Shown here: positions 42,441 to 51,980 of the stretch, piece by piece
How the letters are laid out: the number at the start of each line of letters is the position of its first letter
How positions within the stretch are numbered: position 1 is the first letter of the stretch
Assembly (NCBI RefSeq): GCF_001605885.1
Contig: NZ_LRPE01000002.1
Span: 1-64,000 of the forward strand
DNA: 64,000 nt
Direction of reading: 5' to 3'
From: Acinetobacter lactucae
GTDB taxonomy: Bacteria > Pseudomonadota > Gammaproteobacteria > Pseudomonadales > Moraxellaceae
The notes under the pieces: model-generated
What the model saw: the letters and a program-made list of their open reading frames with translations, nothing else
What the model was told of the DNA's origin: nothing
Databases searched by the model: none
Made by a program: the position numbers and the translations under genes

Positions 42441-42956
42441 GTGAAAAGTATAAAATTGCAAGATGATATGTGTCATTTTTTTTCTGAAATAGATAATAGT
42501 GATAAGCTAATTATTAATATTTCCTTTGATATTTCTGATTTTGAATCTGAACAAGAAGCTTATAATTTGTTTGGTGAAAATATATATGGTAATGGTCGGG
42601 AATATTTAAATGATATTCTTGTTAATACAAAATGTTTTGGAGGTAATTTATCTTCATTTCATGATTATTTAAGAGGTTATTTAATTGGTATTTTCTCTGA
42701 AAAAAGAAATGAATTATTATTAGTTACTATTACTAATAATAATAATAAAGATATCGATGAGGATTGGTTGGCTTTTTTTAATATTTTGGTACAGACTTTT
42801 TTTGATTCAAGTCGGGATGTAAAGTATGGGGATTATATGAGTTTAAGGTTATCAAGAAATATAGTTGTTAATATGATGGACTATTTTTCATTTTTAATTT
42901 CTGATTATAACAATAGACCAAAAGATGAAGTAGATGCTGATGGTAACTATTTATAA
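42441..42956 (+). CDS. cdiI: CdiI immunity protein (cognate to the RNase tip)
   Basis: 171 residues, acidic, soluble, very AT-rich, immediately downstream of cdiA. GTG start with ATAGGAG 7 bases before. Sequence blocks: INISFDISDFESEQEAYNLF, YGNGREYLNDIL, FHDYLRGYLIGIF. I do not recognise the family. The FG-x(n)-YG-N-x(2)-YL-x-DIL segment faintly recalls barstar (the barnase inhibitor), but length and the rest differ. Its position and composition make an immunity role very likely: it should bind and neutralise the CdiA tip. Ends in a bidirectional terminator. Confidence 0.8.
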   Translation: MKSIKLQDDMCHFFSEIDNSDKLIINISFDISDFESEQEAYNLFGENIYGNGREYLNDILVNTKCFGGNLSSFHDYLRGYLIGIFSEKRNELLLVTITNNNNKDIDEDWLAFFNILVQTFFDSSRDVKYGDYMSLRLSRNIVVNMMDYFSFLISDYNNRPKDEVDADGNYL

Positions 42957-42995
42957 TATTTTTAATTTTATTAATTTATTTAGAGTAAATTGCTT

Positions 42996-43030
42996 AAAAA
43001 AAAGAGGCCAGTTAATGGTCTCTTTTTTTA
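42996..43030. terminator. Bidirectional terminator
   Basis: AAAAGAGGCC pairs with GGTCTCTTTT (one G-T pair) around AGTTAAT, with A-run and T-run flanks. Between cdiI and the converging LysR gene, overlapping the LysR stop. Confidence 0.8.
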
Positions 43031-43945
43031 ACTCCCCACGATCCGCTTCTCAAGCATTTCCATAAAAGTTTTTAAAATAATATTGTGGTTTTTGCCTTTG
43101 TGAGTAATTAAGCAAATGGGCGTGCTGTAATGCATTTTTTCCTTTGATACAGCTTGCATAAAACCATCTTCTACCCATTTTTTTGCATAGTGGTCGGGTA
43201 AAAAACCTAAGAATTTTCCAGTTAAAATTAGAAATGCGATTCCTTCACGGTCACTTGCTGTCGCTTTACAGTCTAAAAGCTGGTGCAACTTTGCCGCTTC
43301 AGGTGTGATTGCATAATTGGGAAGTACCGCTTGCCATTTTTTTAATTCATCTAAATCCATCTTGCTACATTTGCCAAATAAGGGATGGTTTTTGCCGCAA
43401 TATAAAAATGAACTTTCACTATATAAATCAAAATAGTCTAGGCCAGACAGCGGAGTAACAAGAGGAATTGCTCCCGCATGTAAACGGTTGTCTAATACAC
43501 GGCACTCAATATCTGAAAGTGTACTCATACTAATGTTAATAATTACTTCAGAATGTTCTTCGGCGAGTTGTGCCAGCGTATTGGTAATATAGCCACTTGG
43601 CATGGTCACAAGGTTATTAATAATACCTATATTAAACTCGCCTTTTAGACGGTTATGCATTTGATTGACTTTAGAGCGAAAGTCTTCGATAGAAGCGGTG
43701 AGCACTTCTATATATTCTAAAATTTCACGTCCTTCATCAGTCAATGCAAACCCTGCGCGGCCACGTTGGCATAGCCGAATGCCTAAACGATTTTCTAAAT
43801 CGCTCATATGCAAACTAATTGCAGAACGACTAATACCAAGAATACTTTCGGCAGATGTAAAGCTGTGACAGTCACAAACCGTTTTAAATATTTTAAGTAA
43901 TTTAATATCAAAATCAGTGACTTGATTTAATTTTTTAGGTTTCAT
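43028..43945 (-). CDS. LysR-family regulator of the beta-alanine-type operon
   Basis: 305 residues, full length. Winged helix-turn-helix at ~12-70: LLKIFKTVCDCHSFTSAES, ISRSAISLHMSDLENRLG. The effector domain starts near 95 with GEFNIGIINN. It is divergent from the aminotransferase gene with ~100 bases between; the dyad TTTAGGTTT...AAATCTAAA (43945-43970) overlaps its start and may be its site. Probably activates the omega-amino-acid operon. Its last codons contain the right copy of the repeat flanking the CDI locus. Confidence 0.9.
   Translation of the reverse strand: MKPKKLNQVTDFDIKLLKIFKTVCDCHSFTSAESILGISRSAISLHMSDLENRLGIRLCQRGRAGFALTDEGREILEYIEVLTASIEDFRSKVNQMHNRLKGEFNIGIINNLVTMPSGYITNTLAQLAEEHSEVIINISMSTLSDIECRVLDNRLHAGAIPLVTPLSGLDYFDLYSESSFLYCGKNHPLFGKCSKMDLDELKKWQAVLPNYAITPEAAKLHQLLDCKATASDREGIAFLILTGKFLGFLPDHYAKKWVEDGFMQAVSKEKMHYSTPICLITHKGKNHNIILKTFMEMLEKRIVGS
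43043..43066. repeat. Right copy of 24-bp direct repeat flanking the CDI locus
   Basis: Lies within the last codons of the LysR gene (minus strand) and matches 33910-33933 exactly. Confidence 0.75.
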
Positions 43946-44047
43946 TTAGGTTTGTTTTTTTAAATCTAAACTCAAGATAATTTGAATTTATCAAAACTAT
44001 ATCGCTCTGTACACTCAAAAAATAGCCTCAAAACAAGAAGAGTGATT

Positions 44048-45424
44048 ATGTTTGATATCGACAAATTAACTGATGACGACGACGCATCGGAAACCGTTCA
44101 ATCAAATGCTCAGATGAGCTTAAATTATCAAGCGCATTGGATGCCATTTTCTGCAAATCGTAATTTCCATAAAGATCCGCGCATGATTGTCGGTGCTAAA
44201 GGATCATATTTAATTGATAGCGCAGGCCGCGAAGTCTACGACTCATTATCAGGTCTGTGGACTTGTGGTGCTGGGCATACGCTTCCTGAAATCCAGCAAG
44301 CCGTGAGTACTCAGTTGTCAAAGCTGGATTACTCACCGGCATTTCAGTTTGGTCATCCGTTGTCGTTTCAATTGGCTGAACGAATTATTCAGCATATGCC
44401 TGAAAAATTGCAGCATGTGTTCTTTACCGACTCAGGTTCAGAGTCTGCCGACACCGCAATTAAAATGGCACGTGCCTATTGGCGAATTAAAGGCAAACCA
44501 AGCAAAACCAAGCTGATTGGGCGCGCACGTGGCTACCATGGTGTAAACGTTGCGGGGACAAGTCTTGGAGGTATCGGTGGTAACCGAAAAATGTTTGGTC
44601 AGCTTATGGATGTAGACCACTTACCACATACTTTACAGCCCGATTTAAGTTTTACCAAAGGCTGTGCAGAAACAGGTGGGGTCGAGCTTGCCAATGAAAT
44701 GCTTAAGTTAATTGAGCTACATGATGCTTCGAATATTGCTGCGGTCATCATAGAGCCTGTTTCTGGTTCGGCAGGATGCATTGTGCCGCCGACTGGTTAT
44801 TTAAAACGCTTAAGAGAAATTTGCGATCAATACGATATCTTACTTATTTTTGATGAAGTCATTACTGGTTTTGGGCGAATGGGTAAATGGACGGCTTCAG
44901 AGTATTTTGACGTTACGCCAGATATTTTAAATTTTGCCAAACAAATTACCAACGGAGCTATTCCGCTGGGTGGCGTGGTGGCCAGCCATGAAATTTATGA
45001 TGCCTTTATGCAGCAAGATTTACCTGAACATGCGGTTGAGTTTACCCATGGCTATACCTATTCGGCGCATCCGGTAGCTTGTGCGGCGGCCTTAGCGACG
45101 CTCGATGTTTTAGAGAAGAAAAATTTAATTCATCAATCGGCTGATTTGGCTCCAAGCTTTGAAAAACTTCTACATGAGTTAAAAGGTGCTCCAAATATTA
45201 TCGATATACGCAACTGCGGGCTGATTGGTGCTGTGCAATTGGCACCCCGTGATGGCGATGCGACGATTCGTGGTTTTGAAATTGGCATGCAGCTTTGGAA
45301 AGCTGGCTTTTATGTGCGTTTTGGGGGAGATACGCTTCAATTTGGCCCAATGTTTAATAGCACAGAGACTGAATTACAGCGGCTCATGAATGCCGTGGGT
45401 GAAGCAATTTATCAAGTGAAATAA
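44048..45424 (+). CDS. Omega-amino acid:pyruvate aminotransferase (class III)
   Basis: 458 residues from ATG 44048, which has AAGAAGAG in front; a longer frame reaches 43982 but lacks a ribosome site. Class III PLP fold: FTDSGSESADTAIKMARAYW, RGYHGVNVAGTSLGG, IFDEVITGFGRMG and the PLP lysine in FAKQITNG (K298). The QAHWMPFSANR opening is characteristic of beta-alanine:pyruvate transaminase. With the CoA-acylating semialdehyde dehydrogenase next door, the likely reaction is beta-alanine plus pyruvate to malonate semialdehyde plus alanine. Confidence 0.9.
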   Translation: MFDIDKLTDDDDASETVQSNAQMSLNYQAHWMPFSANRNFHKDPRMIVGAKGSYLIDSAGREVYDSLSGLWTCGAGHTLPEIQQAVSTQLSKLDYSPAFQFGHPLSFQLAERIIQHMPEKLQHVFFTDSGSESADTAIKMARAYWRIKGKPSKTKLIGRARGYHGVNVAGTSLGGIGGNRKMFGQLMDVDHLPHTLQPDLSFTKGCAETGGVELANEMLKLIELHDASNIAAVIIEPVSGSAGCIVPPTGYLKRLREICDQYDILLIFDEVITGFGRMGKWTASEYFDVTPDILNFAKQITNGAIPLGGVVASHEIYDAFMQQDLPEHAVEFTHGYTYSAHPVACAAALATLDVLEKKNLIHQSADLAPSFEKLLHELKGAPNIIDIRNCGLIGAVQLAPRDGDATIRGFEIGMQLWKAGFYVRFGGDTLQFGPMFNSTETELQRLMNAVGEAIYQVK

Positions 45425-45479
45425 CGGTGATTTATTTTGAGATTTAACTGGAAAAGATGAGTAGATATAAGGAATAAAG

Positions 45480-47045
45480 ATGAACACTTTAGAGAATTTT
45501 GATAGCAACACTAGTGCTAATACAGATACAGATTCAAGCCAGCAAGCCATTAAAGTGGTAGGACATTTTATTGATGGTGGGCTCATCACTAAAACCACCA
45601 AGAAACAGCCTGTTTATAATCCTGCTACTGGTGAAAGTACCAAAGAAGTTGCACTTGCAGATGTTGAGTTGGTCAATCAAGTGGTTCAAATTGCAGAACA
45701 GGCTTTTCCATCATGGCGTGATACACCAGTGATTAAACGCGCACGTGTCATGTTTAAGTTTAAGCAACTACTCGAAGAAAATGCTGACAAGCTTTGCCAG
45801 CTGATTGGCGAGGAACACGGAAAAATTTGCCACGATGCTAAAGGTGAATTACAGCGTGGCATTGAAAATGTTGAATATGCATGCGGAGCGCCTGAGTTCT
45901 TAAAAGGTGAATATTCAAAAAATGTGGGTCCAGATATTGATTCATGGAGCGAGTTTCAACCATTAGGTGTGGTTGCTGGGATTACGCCTTTTAACTTTCC
46001 AGCAATGGTTCCGTTGTGGATGTTCCCGATGGCAATTGTTTGCGGTAATTGTTTTATTTTAAAACCTTCAGAAAAAGCGCCTTCTGCTGCCTTATTTTTA
46101 GCGGAGCTTCTAAAACAAGCTGGATTGCCTGATGGCGTTTTTAGTGTTGTAAATGGTGATAAAGAGGCAGTTGATACTTTGCTGCATCATCCTAAAATTC
46201 AAGCGGTTAGCTTTGTTGGGTCAACGCCTATTGCGGAGTACATATACCGCACGGCAACGGCGAGTGGTAAGCGCTGCCAAGCTTTAGGCGGAGCAAAGAA
46301 CCATGCGATTATTATGCCTGATGCCGATATTGATAATGTCGTGACTTCCTTGTTAGGTGCTGCATTTGGTTCATCTGGTGAACGTTGTATGGCATTATCA
46401 GTCGCAGTTGCAATTGGCGATGAAGTTGCCGATGTGGTGATTGAAAAATTAAAACAAGAAATGAAGCAATTAAAGTTTGGTCACTATGCAGATGAACGTA
46501 ATGACTTCGGACCGCTCATTACGCAAGCACATAAAGACAAAGTACAAGCTTTTATTCAAAGTGCAGAGCAACAAGGTGCTAAAATTGTTGTGGATGGTCG
46601 TGATGCAAAACCGGTAGGTTATGAAAACGGTTTTTTTGTTGGGCCGACTTTAATTGACCAAGTTTCACCAGACATGACAAGTTACCAGCAAGAAATATTT
46701 GGTCCTGTTTTACAGGTCATTCGTGTACAAACTATGCAAGATGCAATGCAGCTCATTAATGACCATGAATATGGCAATGGAACGTGTATCTATACTCGTG
46801 ATGGCGAGGCTGCACGTTATTTTACCAGCAATATTCAAGTCGGTATGGTTGGGGTCAATGTGCCATTACCTGTACCAGTTGCATATCATAGCTTTGGTGG
46901 TTGGAAGCGTTCATTGTTCGGTGATTTATATGCGTATGGCCCAGATGGTGTGCGTTTTTATACACGCCGTAAAACTATTACCCAACGTTGGCCTTCAACG
47001 CAGGTCCGTGAAGCCAAACAATTTGCTATGCCTACATTAAATTAA
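45480..47045 (+). CDS. mmsA: CoA-acylating (methyl)malonate-semialdehyde dehydrogenase
   Basis: 521 residues, ALDH superfamily. GKICHDAKGELQRGIENVEYACG and FQPLGVVAGITPFNFP are signatures of MmsA; GSSGERCMALS gives catalytic Cys303. N-terminal ~20 residues are a disordered Asn/Thr/Asp tail. AAGGA precedes the ATG. It converts malonate or methylmalonate semialdehyde to acetyl- or propionyl-CoA with CO2 release, completing beta-alanine breakdown. A terminator follows, so the permease behind is only partly co-transcribed. Confidence 0.92.
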   Translation: MNTLENFDSNTSANTDTDSSQQAIKVVGHFIDGGLITKTTKKQPVYNPATGESTKEVALADVELVNQVVQIAEQAFPSWRDTPVIKRARVMFKFKQLLEENADKLCQLIGEEHGKICHDAKGELQRGIENVEYACGAPEFLKGEYSKNVGPDIDSWSEFQPLGVVAGITPFNFPAMVPLWMFPMAIVCGNCFILKPSEKAPSAALFLAELLKQAGLPDGVFSVVNGDKEAVDTLLHHPKIQAVSFVGSTPIAEYIYRTATASGKRCQALGGAKNHAIIMPDADIDNVVTSLLGAAFGSSGERCMALSVAVAIGDEVADVVIEKLKQEMKQLKFGHYADERNDFGPLITQAHKDKVQAFIQSAEQQGAKIVVDGRDAKPVGYENGFFVGPTLIDQVSPDMTSYQQEIFGPVLQVIRVQTMQDAMQLINDHEYGNGTCIYTRDGEAARYFTSNIQVGMVGVNVPLPVPVAYHSFGGWKRSLFGDLYAYGPDGVRFYTRRKTITQRWPSTQVREAKQFAMPTLN

Positions 47046-47050
47046 TCAAT

Positions 47051-47080
47051 AAAAGGGAAAACTCTGATTTTCCCTTTTTT
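47051..47080 (+). terminator. Rho-independent terminator
   Basis: AAAAGGGAAA pairs with TTTTCCCTTTT around 7 bases, with trailing T-run. It sits inside the operon, before the permease. Confidence 0.8.
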
Positions 47081-47153
47081 GTTTTGTACAAGTTGGAGAA
47101 GTACATTTTTAAGACGGTTTTGAAATCAGTTTGTCAATTTGAAGGAATCGAAT

Positions 47154-48545
47154 ATGAACAATGAGAAAACAATAAAATTAAGTGAAGGACTTTCTAATCG
47201 ACATATCACCATGATTAGTATTGGTGGTGTTATTGGTGCAGGTTTATTTGTCGGCTCTTCTGCGGCAATTGCAAAAGCAGGGCCTGCCGCCGTACTCGCT
47301 TATATCATTACAAGTATTTTAGTTTTTCTGGTTATGCGCATGCTGGGTGAAATGGCGGTCGCCCAACCTGATACAGGTTCATTTTCTACATATGCCCGTA
47401 AAGCCATCGGTCCTTGGGCAGGCTTTACCATTGGATGGTTATATTGGTGGTTTTGGGTGTTGGTGATTCCAATTGAAGCGATTGCGGGAGCTGAAATTTT
47501 ACACGCATGGTTCCCGCAAATGTCCAGTGCTGTTTATGCGCTTGCCTTTATTATTTTACTTAGCCTAGCCAATTTTTTTAGTACCAAAAGTTTTGGTGAG
47601 TTTGAGTTTTGGTTTGCACTCATTAAAGTTATTGCGATTGTAGTGTTTATTATTATTGGAGCAATGGCTGTATTTGGAATTTGGCCTTTAGCAACAAATG
47701 TCAGTGGTGTTGGCAACCTATTTTCAAATGGTGGTTTTATGCCACACGGAATGGGCGGTGTTTTATCAGCAATTTTAATCTCGGCATTTTCATTTTTTGG
47801 AATAGAAATTCTTTCTATTGCTGCCGCAGAATCTAAAAATCCAGAAGAAAAAATTAAACGTGCTACAAATTTAGTGCTTTACAGAATTATTTTATTCTTT
47901 GTAGTTTCGATTTTTCTTGCGGTTGCTTTGGTCGATTGGCGTTCGCCAGACTTACAAAAATTTGGCACCTTTCAGTTTGTATTAATGAGTCTGAATGTTC
48001 CCGAGACTAAACTCATTATGGACACGGTTGTTTTTATTGCGGTTGCAAGCTGTATGAATGCCGCAGTTTATACCTCGTCTCGAATGTTATTTGCCTTAGG
48101 TACACGTCAGGAAGCACCGAGTGTTGTGACAAAAATTAATAGAGCAGGTGTACCGACTTCTGCTGTGTTTTTGTCTACTTTGATTGGTGTGGTCTGCTGT
48201 GCGGTGAACTATATGTTTCCTGGGCAAGTCTTTGGGTTCTTGTTATCCACCACAGGTTCAATCGCATTACTGGTTTACCTAGTGATCGCATTTTCACAAC
48301 TACGTTTAAGACATAAATTGGAAAAAGAAAGAGCAGCAATATCTTTTAAAATGTGGTTGTTCCCGTGGTTAACGTGGTTTGTAATTTTAGTGATTATGAC
48401 TGTTTTAGGTTATATGTTCTTGTCACCAGCCTATAGTTATGAAACCACTTTATCTTTAGGCGTAACTTTATTGGTGGTGATTTGCGGGTTGTTTGTCACG
48501 CGAAAGCGTAAAGCAACCCGATCGGTTGCCATGAATTTAGATTAA
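47154..48545 (+). CDS. APC-family amino acid permease (GABA/beta-alanine type)
   Basis: 463 residues, 12 predicted spans. It opens LSNRHITMISIGGVIGAGLFVG (the APC substrate-site GxG in helix 1), with MLGEMAVAQPDTGSFSTYA in helix 3 region and FFGIEILSIAAAESKNPEE in helix 6-7, matching the GabP/CycA/AnsP group. ATG 47154 has GAAGGAA in front; the TTG five codons up contains that site. The context suggests import of beta-alanine or GABA with H+. Confidence 0.9.
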   Translation: MNNEKTIKLSEGLSNRHITMISIGGVIGAGLFVGSSAAIAKAGPAAVLAYIITSILVFLVMRMLGEMAVAQPDTGSFSTYARKAIGPWAGFTIGWLYWWFWVLVIPIEAIAGAEILHAWFPQMSSAVYALAFIILLSLANFFSTKSFGEFEFWFALIKVIAIVVFIIIGAMAVFGIWPLATNVSGVGNLFSNGGFMPHGMGGVLSAILISAFSFFGIEILSIAAAESKNPEEKIKRATNLVLYRIILFFVVSIFLAVALVDWRSPDLQKFGTFQFVLMSLNVPETKLIMDTVVFIAVASCMNAAVYTSSRMLFALGTRQEAPSVVTKINRAGVPTSAVFLSTLIGVVCCAVNYMFPGQVFGFLLSTTGSIALLVYLVIAFSQLRLRHKLEKERAAISFKMWLFPWLTWFVILVIMTVLGYMFLSPAYSYETTLSLGVTLLVVICGLFVTRKRKATRSVAMNLD

Positions 48546-48561
48546 TTAAGAAAGTTTTTAT

Positions 48562-48609
48562 AAAGACTTTGTGTAGTGAAATCTCGTTCACCTATGCAAA
48601 GTCTTTTTG
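48562..48609 (+). terminator. Rho-independent terminator with long loop
   Basis: AAAGACTTTG pairs with CAAAGTCTTT across a 25-base loop, then T-run. Confidence 0.65.
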
Positions 48610-48646
48610 TTTTTATTAGATTTTTAATGGTGTCTGTTTAAATATT

Positions 48647-49540
48647 CTATTCAGAAAAAAGCTCAAAACATACTCTTCTTAACCATTGGTTACTGGGTGT
48701 TTGATGAACCCGTGCATGCCAATGCTGCTTTACACTATAAGTTGGAAAATGATAAGGCGGTTCTAAAACTTTTAAACCACCTCTGACTAAAAGCACCTGA
48801 CTTAAATAATGAGGAATAGTCGCAATCGCGTCTGTGTCTTGAACAACCAAGCCAACTCCTAAATAGCTTGGCAAACGAACCAGGATATTTCGGTTTACTC
48901 CCAGTTTTTGTAACTCATGCTCCAGCACATAGTGTCCACCGGTTGCAAAAATATCGACATGTAACTCTTGGCGAAATTCTTGGTCTGAAAGCGTTGTGCC
49001 TGTAAGCCTCGGGTGTTCTTTACTGGCAATGCAAATATAACGTTGCTGGAAAAGCGTTTGTTGATAAAAACCTGCTTCGAGCTGAGGCAAAAAACCAATG
49101 GCTAAATCAATATCACCGTTTGACATCATGACTGGTGTATTGGCATCAATTGGGACAATTTCTAAGCGAATATTAGGGGCATGGGCACGTAAATAATTGA
49201 TCAGTTTAGGTAATAAAACCAAATGACTAATATCAGTCATGCTGATTTTAAATTGATAATTTGAAGTCTGTGGATCAAATTCAATATTGTAGTTTTGAAC
49301 CAGTTTTAGTCGGTTCAGAATTTCTACAACCAGCGGATATATTTGTTGAGATAACTCAGTAGGTTGCATCTTATTTTCAATACGGACAAAAAGTGGGTCT
49401 TGAAAATGCTCACGTAATTTATTTAACGCAATACTTAAAGTTGGTTGTCCAATTTCAAGCTGTTCGGCAGCTTTAGACACACTGCTATGTTTATAAATTT
49501 CAAAGAAAATTTGTAAAAGCCGAGTATCAAGATCAAACAC
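48647..49540 (-). CDS. LysR-family regulator of the 3-hydroxybenzoate operon
   Basis: 297 residues. The HTH (SSVSKAAEQLEIGQPTLSIALNKLREHFQDPLFVR) and start MFDLDTRLLQIFFEI are close to NahR/NagR/DntR-type activators of aromatic catabolism. It is divergent from the gentisate dioxygenase gene with 154 bases between that hold three dyads. It likely activates the operon in response to 3-hydroxybenzoate or gentisate. Confidence 0.9.
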   Translation of the reverse strand: MFDLDTRLLQIFFEIYKHSSVSKAAEQLEIGQPTLSIALNKLREHFQDPLFVRIENKMQPTELSQQIYPLVVEILNRLKLVQNYNIEFDPQTSNYQFKISMTDISHLVLLPKLINYLRAHAPNIRLEIVPIDANTPVMMSNGDIDLAIGFLPQLEAGFYQQTLFQQRYICIASKEHPRLTGTTLSDQEFRQELHVDIFATGGHYVLEHELQKLGVNRNILVRLPSYLGVGLVVQDTDAIATIPHYLSQVLLVRGGLKVLEPPYHFPTYSVKQHWHARVHQTPSNQWLRRVCFELFSE

Positions 49541-49552
49541 TTTAATTTCCTT

Positions 49553-49667
49553 GTATTGATTTTATCAATACAGACTATTGTTTTTTGTGCATGGATTCAA
49601 CAATTTTCGATTGTTACATTGATGATCAAGGAAGAATAGGTCGTAAAAGTACAAAGCATTCTTGTAC
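49553..49667. promoter_or_regulatory. Three dyads in the LysR/gentisate intergenic region
   Basis: GTATTGAT-TTT-ATCAATAC (49553-49571), AACAAT-N5-ATTGTT (49599-49615) and GTACAA-N7-TTGTAC (49649-49667). The first has the LysR T-N11-A form and sits near the LysR start, fitting autoregulation; the others lie closer to the operon promoter. Confidence 0.5.
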
Positions 49668-49694
49668 CAATCGGCCATAAATAGAGGATCTGAA

Positions 49695-50732
49695 ATGGAA
49701 CAGTTAGCAACGTTAGATGACTTACCGAAACGTTATCTTGGTCAACTTGAAGAATCAAATTTAGTCCCTTTATGGCCAAGTTTACGTAATGTATTACCTC
49801 CGCATAAACCGATGCCGCAGACCGTAGCCACCGCTTGGTATTTCCAGAATATTAAACCTTTATTGCTCGAAGCAGGTGAGTTAACACCGATTGAAAAAGC
49901 TGAACGCCGTGTATTGGTTTTAGCAAATCCCGGACATGGTCTGGAAAATATGAAAGCCAGTTCAGTCATGTATCTTGGCATGCAGCTTTTGTTGCCAAAA
50001 GAATGGGCACCATCACATCGACATACCCCAAATGCAGTACGTCTGATTGTTGAGGGTGAAGGTGCATATACGACGGTTGAAGGTCAAAAATGCATGATGG
50101 AGCATGGGGATTTAATCCTTACACCATCAGGGCTTTGGCATGAACATGGACATGATGGCGATGAGCCTGTGATCTGGTTAGATGTGCTGGATTTACCTTT
50201 GGTTTATTACATGGAAGCTTCTTATGTACAACCGGGTGAAATCCAAAAAGTGACCAGTGCCGGAAATGCCCATCATTATGGAACTGGCATTGTGCCAACT
50301 GCACATTTTACCCGTGAAAATGCCTCGTATCCGATCATGCGTTACTCTTGGAAAGAAACCAAAAAAGTTTTGCATGCACTTGCAGATGATAAAAATCATC
50401 AAGCTCCAATTCAGGTGACTTACATCAATCCTGAAACTGGTGATGACTGCCAAAATATTATTGGTTACTCAGCTTTAATGCTCAGACCAAATGAAACTTT
50501 ACAGCTCCAACCGCGCTCTACTGCCCAAATTTTTCATGTGATTGACGGTCAGCTCCAAGTCAAAATTGATCAGAAAGATTTCAATTTAAATAAAGCTGAT
50601 ACGGCATGTGCGCCATGTTTTTCTCATATTGATTTAATCAATACCTCAGATCAACCATGTTATTTGTTTATTGCAGATGAAGCGCCCTTACAACGGAAAC
50701 TGGGTTTGTACTCTGTGCGTGAGCGCCAGTAA
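49695..50732 (+). CDS. gtdA: Gentisate 1,2-dioxygenase
   Basis: 345 residues from ATG 49695 (AGAGGA before). Bicupin: the N-terminal cupin has the iron ligands in PSHRHTPNAVRLIVEGEG and WHEHGHDG; the second cupin (SALMLRPNETLQL) lacks them. LPLVYYMEASY matches known gentisate dioxygenases. It opens the ring of gentisate to maleylpyruvate using Fe(II) and O2. First gene of the 3-hydroxybenzoate operon; the next gene starts 27 bases on. Confidence 0.95.
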   Translation: MEQLATLDDLPKRYLGQLEESNLVPLWPSLRNVLPPHKPMPQTVATAWYFQNIKPLLLEAGELTPIEKAERRVLVLANPGHGLENMKASSVMYLGMQLLLPKEWAPSHRHTPNAVRLIVEGEGAYTTVEGQKCMMEHGDLILTPSGLWHEHGHDGDEPVIWLDVLDLPLVYYMEASYVQPGEIQKVTSAGNAHHYGTGIVPTAHFTRENASYPIMRYSWKETKKVLHALADDKNHQAPIQVTYINPETGDDCQNIIGYSALMLRPNETLQLQPRSTAQIFHVIDGQLQVKIDQKDFNLNKADTACAPCFSHIDLINTSDQPCYLFIADEAPLQRKLGLYSVRERQ

Positions 50733-50759
50733 ATAGGATATTTTATAAGGATATAAATC

Positions 50760-51980
50760 ATGTCAAATACTCAACAACCGATATTAATTGCTGGTGGCGG
50801 CATTGGCGGGTTTGCAGCTGCACTCGCTTTGGCAAAACAAGGTTTTAAGGTACAAGTTTTTGAACAAGCCCCTGAAATTGGTGAGATCGGCGCAGGAATT
50901 CAACTAGGGCCGAATGCATTTCATGCCTTTGATGCATTAGGAATTGGGGAGATTGCTCGCAGTAAAGCGGTCTATACCGACTATATGGTTATGCATGATG
51001 CGATTGATGAATATCAGGTCGGCAAAATTCCAACCGATGAAAAATTCCGTGAACGTTTTGGTAACCCATATGCGGTGATTCACCGTGCCGATATTCATGG
51101 TTCATTGGTCGAAGGCGCTAAGCAATACGGCAACTTGGAAATTATCACTAATTGTCATATTCAAAAAGTTGACCAGGATGATGCCGGCGTAATGATTACC
51201 GATCAAAACGGTACGCAATATCATGGTCAGGCACTTATCGGTGCTGATGGGGTTAAATCTGTTGTGCGTGATACCTATGTAGGTGACCCTGCATTGGTTA
51301 CAGGTCATGTGGTTTACCGTGCTGTAGTACCTGAAAGCGAGTTTCCTGAAGACTTGAAATGGAATGCAGCCAGTATTTGGGTAGGGCCAAATTGCCACCT
51401 TGTACATTATCCACTGCGCGGCGGAAAGGAATATAACGTTGTGGTGACGTTCCATAGTCGTGAGCAAGAACAGTGGGGCGTAACCGATGGTTCTAAAGAA
51501 GAAGTGCTGTCTTATTTTCAAGGAATTTGTCCGAAAGCTCGCCAATTGATTGAGTTACCTAAAAGCTGGCGCCGCTGGGCAACCGCAGACCGTGAACCGA
51601 TTGAAACATGGACTTTTGGCCGTGTGACATTACTTGGCGATGCAGCACATCCAACTACGCAATATATGGCGCAGGGTGCATGTATGGCAATGGAAGACGC
51701 CGTAACTTTAGGCGAAGCGTTACGTATTACCGACCATGACATTTTAAAAGCTTTTGATATTTACCAAAAAGCACGAGTGGCACGTACAGCACGTATTGTT
51801 TTGTCTTCACGTGAAATGGGCAAAATTTACCATGCCAAAGGTGTACAACGCTTGGTTCGAAACGATTTGTGGCGTGGACGTCCTACTGAGCGTTTTTATG
51901 ATGCAATGGAGTGGTTGTATGGCTGGAATGTCAATAACTGCCTTGATGCAGTGAAAAACTATCAAGGAAATGTTGCATGA
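50760..51980 (+). CDS. 3-Hydroxybenzoate 6-monooxygenase (FAD)
   Basis: 406 residues, class A flavoprotein hydroxylase. GGGIGGFAAALALAKQG binds FAD, the DG motif is GADGVKSVVRD near 160, and GDAAHPTTQYMAQGACMAMED is the second FAD motif. Similar in size and motifs to 3-hydroxybenzoate 6-hydroxylase and salicylate hydroxylases; the gentisate dioxygenase next to it selects the 6-hydroxylating reading (3-hydroxybenzoate to gentisate, NADH-dependent). Overlaps the next start by four bases. Confidence 0.92.
   Translation: MSNTQQPILIAGGGIGGFAAALALAKQGFKVQVFEQAPEIGEIGAGIQLGPNAFHAFDALGIGEIARSKAVYTDYMVMHDAIDEYQVGKIPTDEKFRERFGNPYAVIHRADIHGSLVEGAKQYGNLEIITNCHIQKVDQDDAGVMITDQNGTQYHGQALIGADGVKSVVRDTYVGDPALVTGHVVYRAVVPESEFPEDLKWNAASIWVGPNCHLVHYPLRGGKEYNVVVTFHSREQEQWGVTDGSKEEVLSYFQGICPKARQLIELPKSWRRWATADREPIETWTFGRVTLLGDAAHPTTQYMAQGACMAMEDAVTLGEALRITDHDILKAFDIYQKARVARTARIVLSSREMGKIYHAKGVQRLVRNDLWRGRPTERFYDAMEWLYGWNVNNCLDAVKNYQGNVA

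Noticed and set aside
51102..51545. 147-codon minus-strand frame inside the 3-hydroxybenzoate hydroxylase gene
   Set aside because: Antisense shadow of a full-length enzyme.
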